Assembly: GCA_938008865.1 (NCBI GenBank)
Contig: CALLJA010000537.1
Span: 1 to 14,357, forward strand
Source: an uncultured Anaerolineales bacterium
GTDB taxonomy: Bacteria > Chloroflexota > Anaerolineae > Anaerolineales > Villigracilaceae
Reading direction: 5' to 3'
DNA: 14,357 nucleotides
The notes under the pieces were generated by a model. That model ran no database searches, had not been told where the DNA came from, and saw only the letters and a list, made by a program, of their open reading frames with translations. Positions 6,264-14,357 of the stretch are shown here, one piece after another. Position 1 is the stretch's first letter, and the number at the start of each line of letters is the position of its first letter. The translations under genes and the position numbers were made by a program.

Positions 6264-9200
6264 ATGTTGGCCGGCCTGAACTCAGTCATAGGGCTGTTAT
6301 CGCTCGCACTCCTCTCCCTGTTCCTGGTCTGGGCGGTCATGGTATTCCTGCCGCGCGGGCAGAATGCCGCCCAACCCGGCCAGCCCGACCTCCTCCCCCC
6401 CACCGACACACAACAAACTTCAGACGCGGTCGTAATCGTCCAGCCCGGCGGGCGGATCGGTTATGTCAACGCGCTCGCGCGCCAGTGGTTCGCACTCGAC
6501 GAAGATGACAGCGCCGACCTGGAACGCCTGGCCCGCCGCGTGCGCCCGTTGGATGACTTCCTGCAAGTTTGCGCCCGACCCGGCCAGAAACGACTGACCG
6601 TCAATGGGCGGCTGCTGGAGGCCACCTCCTACGAGGTGCCTGGCGGGATCCCGTTAATACTGGTGACCCTGCGCCAGCTCGATCTAACGCCCGCCCTAGG
6701 CGGCGGCGAAACAAGCGGTGCCATTCTCAAGGTGGTGACCGACTTCAGCCAGTCCATCGCCGCCAGCCTCGACCTAGAATCCACCATCCAATCGGTGTTG
6801 GAAAACGTCAACCGCCTGGCCCCAGCCGAGGTGATGGAACTGAAGGTGTTGAACCAGGCCGACCAGTCACTGACGACCTATTGGGTGCATGTCACCGCCC
6901 AGGGCGCCTCGTCGGCAACCCGCGTGAGCCAGTCCCAGTTTGGCGCGCTCACCTCGCGGCTGGTGAATCAGCGTCAGTCGCTGCTGCTCGGGCGCGAACA
7001 GATCCTCCAGGCTGACGCCTCGCTGCGTCTGCAATCCTATCTTGGCGTCCCGTTGATGGCGGGTGGCGATCTGGTGGGCACGCTCGAAGCAGGCCAGATG
7101 GGCGCAGCCGCCTTCGGCCAGCACGACCTGGAACTGGTGCGCTTCATCGCAGGCCAGGCTGCGGTGGCGATTCGCAACGCCACGCTGTACGCTGAGGAAC
7201 AGACCCGTGCATCCGAACTGGCCGGGCTGGCTAACCTGACCCAAGCCGTGAGCGCCATCCAGGACCCGAAGGACCTCTTCTCTCGTCTGGTCGAAAGCAT
7301 CGCCCCGCTCTTCGATGCGGAGATTGTCGGTTTCCTGCTGTACGACGAGACGCGCCGCATGTTGGAGGGCCAGGTGCCCTTCCGCGGCCTGCCGATCTCA
7401 ATCGTGCAGATCTACCGCGCGCCGGTCGCCGCCGACAGCCCGGCCGAGCGTATCCTGCATCACAACAAACCCATCCTGACCCTCGATGCGGCCCAGGACG
7501 AGAACTGGCACACGCTCGGGCTGACCAACGTGGCCATCGCCGCCAGCCTGCGCGATTCCGCGCTGGCGCCGCTCGTTTCGGGCGGACGCATGGTGGGCTA
7601 CCTGCAAGTCTCTCATCACCGCAAGGGGACCGCGCCATTCTCGAGCCAGGAAGTGCGGCTGATGAACATCGTTGCCAATCAGGCAGCGACCATCATCGAG
7701 AATGCCCTGCTGGTGCAGCAATCCCGTTCGCGCGCGCAGCGTTCCGACGCCCTGCGCCGCATCGCCAGTCTCTCGGCCTCGTCCATCACATTGGATGAGA
7801 TATTGAAGTATTCGATGCAGGAACTGGCCCGCCTGTTCCAAGCCGACGCAGGCGGCATCCTGCTACTGGACGAAGCGCGTGGAGCGCTGCAATTGCATCA
7901 CGAATCGGCCTGGCAGGTACCTGAGCAGGTGGTCGAGAACTTCGGCCAGGTGTTCGTGGACGACCCCGAATTCCTGCGGACCGTTTCGCACAGCCGCAAG
8001 ACCTTCCTCTCCGGACGGTTGAGTACAGACCCGCGCATCCTGTCCATCTACCGCCCGTTGAAAGATGCCATGCAGATGGAGTCGGCCGTGGTGGTACCGC
8101 TGGTGGTGCGCGAACACAGCATGGGCGAATTGATGATGGGCAGCCGCCAGAGCGACCACTTCAACAATTTCGACCTACAAGTGATCTCGACTGCCGCCGG
8201 TCAACTGGCCGCCGCCGTGGAAAGCAGCCAACTGCTGACCGAAACGGACTCATCCCTGCGCGGTCGCGTGGAGCAGTTAACCTCCATCGCGCGCGTCAGC
8301 CGTGAACTTGGCGCTTCGCTCGAACTCAAGTCGCTGCTCCAGATCATCCATGAGGAGAGCATGCGCACCCTCAAGGCCGATTGCGGGACGATCCTGCTGG
8401 TGGAAGAGCAGGGCGGCGCGCAGTCGGTGGTCATGTCGGTGGGCTGCCCTATCGATGGCGGCCCGGGGCCGCTCGGGCAGAAGGTGTTGCAGTCGGGGCA
8501 GTCGTTTATCGTGGCAGATGCAAACGTCAGCGGCGGACAGGCCCCGCACGACGAGGTTCGTTCGGCGCTGGTAGTCCCGATCCTGCAACAGGGACGCGCC
8601 GTCGGCCTGATTGACCTGCACTCCAGCCGCCCATCCTTCTTCAACGACGAGGCACGCGACCTGCTGGAAGTGATGGCGGCCCAGGCGGCCATTGCCATCC
8701 ATAACGCACGCCAATACCAGCAGGAACGTCGGCGCTCCGAGGCCCTGCGCCGCCAGGCAGAAGCCTTCGGCAAATTGATCGAGGTCAACCGCATTCTGCG
8801 CCAGGATGTGCCGCTCGACCAGGCACTCGCGGCCTTAGCCCAGGGCATCCGCAACTCCACGCCCTTCCGCGTGGTGCTGGTAAGCATCCTCGAAACCGAG
8901 ACGGGAATGTTGCGGCGCGTGACGGGCGTGGGCCTCTCGCAGGAAACCCTGAACGAGTTGCTGGCCCGCAAACAGCCCCTGAGCGGCTTGCAACAGTTGA
9001 TGAAACCCGAGTTCAAGGTCAGCCATTCATACTTCATCCCCTCCGACCAGACACCGATCCTGCCGGCTGACGTGCATTACGTGTACTCGAACTACGAGGC
9101 TTCGGCGCGCGGCGCGCAAAACGCCTGGAATGCGGATGACTTCCTACTGGTACCGATGGAAGACGGCCAGGGCAATATGCTGGGCGTCATCAGCGTGGAC

Positions 9201-12200
9201 GACCCCTCAAACGGCCTGCGCCCCGACCGACCGCTGATCGAGATGATCGAAGGTTTCGCGGCCCAGGCGGCGCTGGTCATCAACAACACGTCGCGCATCA
9301 GCAATTACCAGACGCGCATCATCTCCCTGTCCGACGGCATCCAGCGCCAGCAGAAACTGCTCAGTGTGAGTCAGAACGACCTGCCAATGCTGCTGCGCAA
9401 GGACCTCGAACAGACCATCTCGCTACACAACCTGGAACGCCGCGCCCAGCGCATCCGCGCGGGTCTGGCCATCACCGAATCGGTCAGCCGCCAATTGGAC
9501 GCTGCATCGGCGCTCAAGGCGCTGGCCACCGAAACGCTGACCCAGTTGGGCATGTCCACCGCGCTGGTGGCCGAGAACTCGCCCGAAGGTCCGCGCCTGA
9601 TGCCGCCACTGGGCAGCATTCCGCGCGCCACCAACGTGGAGGCCTTGTTCGGTCAGCGCAACCCGCTGCGCATTGTGTTGCAAACGGGCAATCCGATCCT
9701 GATCGCCAACCTCGACGAGGACGAGGAGTGGCGCGATACGCCGTTGCTCACCTCGCTGCGCGCCAAGGGCATGATCTGCCTGCCGGTGACCGTCCGTAAC
9801 CAGGTGACAGCCGCCATGCTGGCCGTCACGCCCGAGCCGCTGGCCGCTTTCACCGAAGAGGACCGCCAGGTCTACTTCCAGATCTCGCGCCAGACCTCGG
9901 TCATCCTGCAAAACATCTTCCTGCTCAGCGAGACCAGCCGCCGTCTGCAAGAAGTGGACCTGCTGCTCGACTTCAGCCGCCGCATCGCGGGCCTCTCACC
10001 GGACGAGATGCTGAAGTCGCTGCTCGAAAGCGCGCGCCGCGTGATCGCCAACGCCCACGCCGGTGTGGCCCTGTTATGGAACCCACAAGCCGAGCAGTTG
10101 ATCGCGCGCGCCGTCTCAGGCTATGCCGACAACGCCAGCCTGCTGCGCGTCAATTACCGCAGCGGCGAGGCCCTGCCCGGACAGGTGTTTGAGGGGCGCA
10201 AGCCGCGCCGCGCCGACGAGATCAACTTCCTGCGCGACTATCCGCTCAACGCCGACAACCTGTTGCTCTACCGTCAGGCCACGGGCGGACGCCTGCCCGT
10301 TTCGAGCCTGCTCATCCCGATCCAGGCGGGCGAGAAGAACCTGGGCGTACTGGTGCTCGACAACTTCAACACCGTGGCGGCCTTCCGCCCGGACGACGAG
10401 GCCCTGCTGCTCTCCCTGGCCCAGCAGGTGGCGGTCTCGCTCGAAAACGTGCGCCTGGTGCAGGCCACCCAGGAACGCGCCCAGCAATTAGAGTCGCTCA
10501 ACGAAGCCTCCGCCTCGCTGACGGCCAGCCTGCGCAGCGACGAACTGGTGGCCTCCCTGCTGGGACGGCTGCAGGCCATCCTGCCCTACGACACGGCCAC
10601 GCTGTGGCTGCGCGACAGGGACCGCCTCAAGGTGGCCTCCGCCAACGGCTTCCCAGACAACGAACGCCGCCTGGGCCTGACCACCTCCATCACCGACAGC
10701 GCCCTGTTCAACGAGATGACCCGCACGGGCCACGCCATTGCCGTCGGCGACGTGCGCGAAGACCCGCGCTTCCCGCACCTCGAAGCCCCACGCCTGTCCT
10801 GGCTGGGCATTCCGCTCTTTTCGAAGGGCGAGTTGACCGGCATGATCGCGCTCGAAAAATGGCAGGCGCACTTCTATCACGAAGATTACGTCCAGGTGGC
10901 GATGACCTTCGCCAGCCAGGCAGTGGTCTCGCTGGAGAACGCCCGCCTGTACGAAGACAGCCTGGGCCGCGCCGCCGAACTGACCCAGCGCTCGCAGCGC
11001 CTGGCTGCGCTCAACCGCTTCTCGTCCTCGCTCAACGGCCTGTTGGACGCGGACCAGATTCTGCACCTGGCCAGCACGGAATTGTTGCAAGCCATGAGCG
11101 TGAGCCGCGTTTCGGCAGTGATGGTCGAGGGCGGTCGCGCCACTTGGAAGATATCCGCGCCCGCTGCCGGGCAGAAACTGCCGCAGGCCTTGCCCCAAAC
11201 ACCCCTCTTCGAGCGCCTGCGCGAGTCGCTGGGCGTGTTCAACACCAGTAACGTCAAACGCGAACGGGACCTGGCTCCGCTGGCTGATTTCGTCGGCGAG
11301 GACAGCCGGTCGCTGCTGGCGGTTCCGCTCATCAGCGGCGCCGAACTGCGCGCCCTGCTCTTCATCCACTCCACGGACGAAGGTGCCTTCGGCCTGAACG
11401 AGATCGAACTGGCCCGCACGGTCGCCAACCAGGCGGCCATCGCGCTGGAGAATGCCCGCCTGTACGAGGCCACCCTGCAAACGGCGCAGCGCCTCTCAAT
11501 CCTCAACGAAAGCAGCGCCGAGATCGGCGCCACCCTCGACCTGGAACAGATCTACGCGGCGGTGGAGCGCTCGGTCAAGAAACTGATGTCGGCCGAGTCC
11601 TTCGTCATCAGCCTGTATGACGAGGCCAATAACGAGATCGAGGGTGTGTACCTGATCGACCAGGGCATGCGGATCCCGTCCTTCGTGTACCCGATGGACG
11701 ACGGAAGCCTGACGGGGCAGGTCATCCGCACGGGGCGGCCGATCCTCACCAACACCTCCGAAGACACCAACCAGGCGGGCGGCATCTCTTACGGCAGCGA
11801 AGCCGACCCGCTCTCGATCCTGTCGGTGCCCATGGTCAGCCCGGGCGGCAAGGCCATCGGTATGCTCTCGGCGCAGAGTTATCATGCCAACGCCTACACA
11901 CCCGACGACCTGCAGATCCTCGGCACGCTGGCCAACCAGTCCATTGTCGCCATCCAGAACAGCCGACTGTTCGCCGAGACCCAGCGCCTGGCGCAGGAAC
12001 TCGAACAACGCGTCATCGAGCGCACCGCCCAGTTGACGCGCGAACAGCAGAACACGGTCACCTTGCTGCGCATCCTGACCGAGGTATCTTCGAGCCTCGA
12101 CCTGGACCGCGCGCTCAACCGCACGCTGTCGTTGCTCAATGACGCTACAGGCGCCGAACAGGGCACGATCATGCTGCTGAACCCCGAAGACTACCTGCTG

Positions 12201-13673
12201 CACTACCGCGCGGGCTACGGTTACTTGAGCGACCGCGCCGACGTAAGCAACTCGCGCGGCTTCACGCTCAAAGTGGGCGAGGGTCTGGCGGGCTGGGTGG
12301 TGCAGAACCGCGAGGCCGTGCTGGTCGAGGACCTGCACAAAGACTCGCGCTGGGTGCGCTCGAACAACGCAGGCCAGGACCATCGCAGTTCCATCGTCGC
12401 CCCGCTGCTGGTTGGCGAGGATGTGATCGGCGTGCTGATGATCTTCCACCGCGACCTGAAGTTCTTCAGCCCCGACATCCTGAACCTGGTCAAGGCCATT
12501 GCCAGCCAGGTGGCCGTAGCCATCAACAATGCGCACCTGTACGAACTCATCCGCGACCAGGCTGAACGCCTCGGCTCGATGCTCCGCAAGGAACAGGAAG
12601 AGGCCAGCCGCTCGCAAGCCATCCTCGAAGCCGTGGCCGACGGTGTGCTCGTCACCGGCAGCGACAACGCCATCGCCTTCGCCAACTCGTCCATCGAGCG
12701 CATCCTGGATGTACGATCCGACGATATGCTCGGGCAGGCGCTCGAATCCTTTGGCGGCCTGTTCGGCAATACCGCCGAACTGATCGAGACCATCCGCCGC
12801 TGGTCCGAGGAACCCTCCTCCTACGAACAGGGCGACACCTATGCCCAGCAATTGGAATTGGAGACGGGCCGCATCGCCCTGATCCACCTCGCGCCGGTCA
12901 TCTTCCAAAACGATTTCCTCGGCACTGTGTCCATCTTCCGCGACATCACGCACGAGGTCGAAGTGGACCGCCTGAAGTCCGAGTTCGTGGCCACCGTCAG
13001 CCACGAGTTGCGCACGCCGATGACTTCGATCAAGGGCTACACCGACATCCTGCTGATGGGCGCGGCGGGCGCTTTCAACGAGAACCAGGCGCACTTCCTA
13101 CAGATCATCAAGAACAACGCTGAGCGCCTGAACGTGCTGGTCAACGACTTGCTCGACATCTCGCGCATCGAGGCAGGCCGCGTGACCCTGACCCCGCAGC
13201 CCATCGACGTGCGCGACGTGGCCGAGGACGTGCTGGGCGAAATGCTGCGCCGCACCCAGGACGAGAAGAAGCCTATGGCCATCTCGCTCGACGCACCCCG
13301 CGACCTGCCGCGCGTGCTGGGCGACCCCGAACGCGTGCGCCAGATCATCGCCAACCTGGTGGACAATGCCTACAACTACACGCCCGAAAATGGCACCATC
13401 AAAATCCGCGTTCAATCCCTCGACGGCAGGGAGATCCAGGTGGATGTGGAGGACAACGGCGTGGGCATCCCCGCCCAAGACCAGGGCCGCATCTTTGAGC
13501 GCTTCCACCGCGGCGAACATCCGCTTGTGCTGGCTACCCCGGGCACAGGCCTCGGCCTGCCCATCGTCCGCCAGTTGGTGGAGATGCACAAGGGCCGCAT
13601 CTGGATGCGCAGCAACGGCATACCCGGCGAAGGCAGCGTCTTTTCCTTTACCCTGCCCACACAAAAGAATTGA
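6264..13673 (+). CDS. giant membrane-anchored sensor histidine kinase with PAS-11xGAF-PAS
   Basis: The protein is 2469 residues. One N-terminal transmembrane helix (about 7-29, followed by Arg) anchors it with the bulk in the cytoplasm. A PAS-like segment spans about 55-140. Eleven GAF domains follow, each closing with a recurring helix of the type QxAxxIxNAxLY; the Asn (Ser in the third) falls at residues 305, 480, 654, 814, 1008, 1217, 1395, 1559, 1730, 1899 and 2089, spacing 160-209. Charged helical linkers join them, the longest around 1020-1060 and 1905-1945. A second PAS (about 2113-2220) leads to a complete kinase core: SHELRTP with phospho-acceptor His2247, N-box Asn2364 and Asp2367-Asn2368, G1 box with Asp2397, and GTGLG (2427-2431). 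No phytochrome Cys or complete cyclic-nucleotide NKFDE motif was apparent, so GAF ligands are unknown. The start is ATG 6264, preceded by a weak GGTGA (6250-6254). The gene is in frame throughout, flanked by response regulators at 16 and 22 bp. Confidence 0.95.
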   Translation: MLAGLNSVIGLLSLALLSLFLVWAVMVFLPRGQNAAQPGQPDLLPPTDTQQTSDAVVIVQPGGRIGYVNALARQWFALDEDDSADLERLARRVRPLDDFLQVCARPGQKRLTVNGRLLEATSYEVPGGIPLILVTLRQLDLTPALGGGETSGAILKVVTDFSQSIAASLDLESTIQSVLENVNRLAPAEVMELKVLNQADQSLTTYWVHVTAQGASSATRVSQSQFGALTSRLVNQRQSLLLGREQILQADASLRLQSYLGVPLMAGGDLVGTLEAGQMGAAAFGQHDLELVRFIAGQAAVAIRNATLYAEEQTRASELAGLANLTQAVSAIQDPKDLFSRLVESIAPLFDAEIVGFLLYDETRRMLEGQVPFRGLPISIVQIYRAPVAADSPAERILHHNKPILTLDAAQDENWHTLGLTNVAIAASLRDSALAPLVSGGRMVGYLQVSHHRKGTAPFSSQEVRLMNIVANQAATIIENALLVQQSRSRAQRSDALRRIASLSASSITLDEILKYSMQELARLFQADAGGILLLDEARGALQLHHESAWQVPEQVVENFGQVFVDDPEFLRTVSHSRKTFLSGRLSTDPRILSIYRPLKDAMQMESAVVVPLVVREHSMGELMMGSRQSDHFNNFDLQVISTAAGQLAAAVESSQLLTETDSSLRGRVEQLTSIARVSRELGASLELKSLLQIIHEESMRTLKADCGTILLVEEQGGAQSVVMSVGCPIDGGPGPLGQKVLQSGQSFIVADANVSGGQAPHDEVRSALVVPILQQGRAVGLIDLHSSRPSFFNDEARDLLEVMAAQAAIAIHNARQYQQERRRSEALRRQAEAFGKLIEVNRILRQDVPLDQALAALAQGIRNSTPFRVVLVSILETETGMLRRVTGVGLSQETLNELLARKQPLSGLQQLMKPEFKVSHSYFIPSDQTPILPADVHYVYSNYEASARGAQNAWNADDFLLVPMEDGQGNMLGVISVDDPSNGLRPDRPLIEMIEGFAAQAALVINNTSRISNYQTRIISLSDGIQRQQKLLSVSQNDLPMLLRKDLEQTISLHNLERRAQRIRAGLAITESVSRQLDAASALKALATETLTQLGMSTALVAENSPEGPRLMPPLGSIPRATNVEALFGQRNPLRIVLQTGNPILIANLDEDEEWRDTPLLTSLRAKGMICLPVTVRNQVTAAMLAVTPEPLAAFTEEDRQVYFQISRQTSVILQNIFLLSETSRRLQEVDLLLDFSRRIAGLSPDEMLKSLLESARRVIANAHAGVALLWNPQAEQLIARAVSGYADNASLLRVNYRSGEALPGQVFEGRKPRRADEINFLRDYPLNADNLLLYRQATGGRLPVSSLLIPIQAGEKNLGVLVLDNFNTVAAFRPDDEALLLSLAQQVAVSLENVRLVQATQERAQQLESLNEASASLTASLRSDELVASLLGRLQAILPYDTATLWLRDRDRLKVASANGFPDNERRLGLTTSITDSALFNEMTRTGHAIAVGDVREDPRFPHLEAPRLSWLGIPLFSKGELTGMIALEKWQAHFYHEDYVQVAMTFASQAVVSLENARLYEDSLGRAAELTQRSQRLAALNRFSSSLNGLLDADQILHLASTELLQAMSVSRVSAVMVEGGRATWKISAPAAGQKLPQALPQTPLFERLRESLGVFNTSNVKRERDLAPLADFVGEDSRSLLAVPLISGAELRALLFIHSTDEGAFGLNEIELARTVANQAAIALENARLYEATLQTAQRLSILNESSAEIGATLDLEQIYAAVERSVKKLMSAESFVISLYDEANNEIEGVYLIDQGMRIPSFVYPMDDGSLTGQVIRTGRPILTNTSEDTNQAGGISYGSEADPLSILSVPMVSPGGKAIGMLSAQSYHANAYTPDDLQILGTLANQSIVAIQNSRLFAETQRLAQELEQRVIERTAQLTREQQNTVTLLRILTEVSSSLDLDRALNRTLSLLNDATGAEQGTIMLLNPEDYLLHYRAGYGYLSDRADVSNSRGFTLKVGEGLAGWVVQNREAVLVEDLHKDSRWVRSNNAGQDHRSSIVAPLLVGEDVIGVLMIFHRDLKFFSPDILNLVKAIASQVAVAINNAHLYELIRDQAERLGSMLRKEQEEASRSQAILEAVADGVLVTGSDNAIAFANSSIERILDVRSDDMLGQALESFGGLFGNTAELIETIRRWSEEPSSYEQGDTYAQQLELETGRIALIHLAPVIFQNDFLGTVSIFRDITHEVEVDRLKSEFVATVSHELRTPMTSIKGYTDILLMGAAGAFNENQAHFLQIIKNNAERLNVLVNDLLDISRIEAGRVTLTPQPIDVRDVAEDVLGEMLRRTQDEKKPMAISLDAPRDLPRVLGDPERVRQIIANLVDNAYNYTPENGTIKIRVQSLDGREIQVDVEDNGVGIPAQDQGRIFERFHRGEHPLVLATPGTGLGLPIVRQLVEMHKGRIWMRSNGIPGEGSVFSFTLPTQKN

Positions 13674-13695
13674 GAAGTAACGAATTGAGGATCGA

Positions 13696-14070
13696 ATGAC
13701 AAAAATCTTGATTGCTGAAGACGAACCCGATATCCGCGAACTGGTGGCCTTCACGCTGCGCTTTGCAGGCTACGAGGTGGTAACGGCCGCCAACGGGGAG
13801 GAGGCCGTGCAGCAGGCTGTAAAGGAATTGCCCGATCTGGCGCTGATGGATGTGCGTATGCCTCGTATGACCGGTTACGACGCCTGCCGTGCCATGAAGG
13901 CCAACCCCGAATTGAAAGATATTCCCGTGGTATTCCTCTCCGCCAAGGGACAGGAAGGCGAGATCGCCACGGGTCTCGAAGCGGGCGCCGAGGAATACCT
14001 GCTCAAGCCCTTCGCCCCAGACCAGCTCACCGAGCGCGTGCGCGCCATCCTTACCAAGTTCGGCAAATAG
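13696..14070 (+). CDS. single-domain response regulator (CheY-like receiver)
   Basis: This 124-residue protein is a receiver domain and nothing else. The phosphorylation site is intact: Glu8-Asp9 acidic pair, Asp52 acceptor in LMDVRMP, Ser82 and Lys104 in the LKPF motif. With no output domain it must act by binding another protein or as a phospho-relay or phosphate sink. A GAGG ribosome binding site at 13687-13690 precedes the ATG by 5 nt. It begins 22 bp after the giant kinase stop, so that kinase is its likely phosphodonor, competing or cooperating with the receiver-GGDEF protein encoded just upstream of the kinase. Confidence 0.93.
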   Translation: MTKILIAEDEPDIRELVAFTLRFAGYEVVTAANGEEAVQQAVKELPDLALMDVRMPRMTGYDACRAMKANPELKDIPVVFLSAKGQEGEIATGLEAGAEEYLLKPFAPDQLTERVRAILTKFGK

Positions 14071-14091
14071 AAAAGGAACCCAGGACAGGCC

Positions 14092-14357
14092 ATGAGCGCC
14101 ATCATGATCGACGGCTCCATCGTGCACTACGAGGCATTGGGACGCGGACGCCCCATCGTCTTCCTGCACGGCTGGGTCGGCTCCTGGCGCTACTGGATCG
14201 CCGCCATGCAGGTCGCCTCCACCTCCTTCCGCGCCTACGCCCTCGACCTGTTTGGCTTTGGCGACACGGCCCGCGAGCCCTCGAAATACTCTCTCGAACA
14301 GCAGGCCCGCCTGCTCGACCGCTTCCTGAACGAAATGGGCATCGGCAAGATCGCCAT
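14092..14357 (+). CDS. alpha/beta hydrolase (paralogue B), 3' truncated by window edge
   Basis: Only the first 88 residues are in the window. They show the alpha/beta hydrolase N-terminal strands, oxyanion-hole HGW (26-28) and the YALDLFGFGD segment (49-58); the nucleophile elbow would come just after the edge. By hand alignment without gaps, about 34 of 88 residues are identical to the N-terminus of the hydrolase at 1499-2293, including GRGRP, LHGW, GSW and YALD, so the two are paralogues. The ATG at 14092 has AGGA at 14082-14085 upstream. A second in-frame ATG lies at 14104, but the alignment with the paralogue favours the first. The gene follows the receiver by 21 bp and is probably in the same operon. 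Confidence 0.85.
   Translation, partial: MSAIMIDGSIVHYEALGRGRPIVFLHGWVGSWRYWIAAMQVASTSFRAYALDLFGFGDTAREPSKYSLEQQARLLDRFLNEMGIGKIA

Noticed and set aside
6741..12530. Phytochrome or cyclic-nucleotide-binding GAF identity
   Set aside because: I found no bilin-type Cys context, no PHY domain and no complete NKFDE motif in the eleven GAF units, so no ligand is assigned.
11496..13094. 532-codon open frame on the minus strand
   Set aside because: It lies entirely antisense to the kinase gene, whose GAF, PAS and HisKA motifs are clear. Long antisense frames are expected from G/C-ending codons in high-GC DNA, and the translation shows no recognisable domain.
13667..13689. Repeated GAATTGAG at 13667-13674 and 13682-13689
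   Set aside because: Two 8-nt copies spanning a stop codon and a ribosome binding site are short enough to be chance or a minor local duplication; there is no promoter or operator context.
1..14357. tRNA, rRNA, CRISPR, insertion sequence or att-site signals
   Set aside because: No cloverleaf-like sequence, array of repeats, transposase motif or terminal inverted repeats was seen; coding genes occupy nearly all of the window and no gene-free stretch exceeds about 105 bases.

Overview
The window is high in G+C and densely coding, and every supported gene lies on the + strand. The gene content suggests a free-living bacterium, most likely of the Chloroflexota (Anaerolineae-like). The reasons are a PATAN-domain protein paired with a conservon-type small GTPase, a very large histidine kinase with many GAF domains, and a V4R-domain protein. 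This placement rests on gene content, not on a marker gene. I saw no rRNA, tRNA, CRISPR array, insertion sequence or phage gene.

Region 1 (about 33-2948) looks like one transcription unit. A near-consensus sigma70-type promoter (TTGACG, 17 bp, TATAAT) lies at 33-61 and a small hairpin sits at the predicted 5' end of the transcript. The genes are a PATAN/DUF4388 protein (106-912), a CvnD-like Ras-type GTPase (937-1476), an alpha/beta hydrolase with a GTG start (1499-2293), and a V4R-domain protein overlapping it by 4 bp (2290-2910). The unit closes with a strong GNRA-loop intrinsic terminator at 2925-2953.

Region 2 (2963 to the window end) appears to be a second co-directional unit. Its first gene begins only 6 nt after a perfect TATAAT that overlaps the terminator tail and has no Shine-Dalgarno, so it may be leaderless. 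The genes are a left-handed beta-helix nucleotidyltransferase/acyltransferase-like protein (2963-4240), a homologue of cyanobacterial long-chain acyl-ACP reductase (4243-5328), a receiver fused to a degenerate GGDEF domain (5345-6247), a 2469-residue membrane-anchored histidine kinase with an N-terminal PAS-like domain, eleven GAF domains, a second PAS and an intact HisKA/HATPase core (6264-13673), a stand-alone receiver (13696-14070), and the start of a second alpha/beta hydrolase (14092-end) that is a paralogue of the one at 1499-2293. Gaps between these genes are 2-25 bp.

Taken together, the window combines two signalling modules (PATAN plus GTPase; multi-GAF kinase flanked by two receivers) with enzymes that plausibly act on acyl or other hydrophobic substrates (acyl-ACP reductase, two hydrolases, V4R ligand-binding protein). 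That the signalling proteins control this chemistry is my inference from gene order. The items most worth a second look are the acyl-ACP reductase homologue outside its cyanobacterial setting, the eleven-GAF kinase, the catalytically dead-looking GGDEF receiver, and the overlapping terminator/promoter at 2925-2963.
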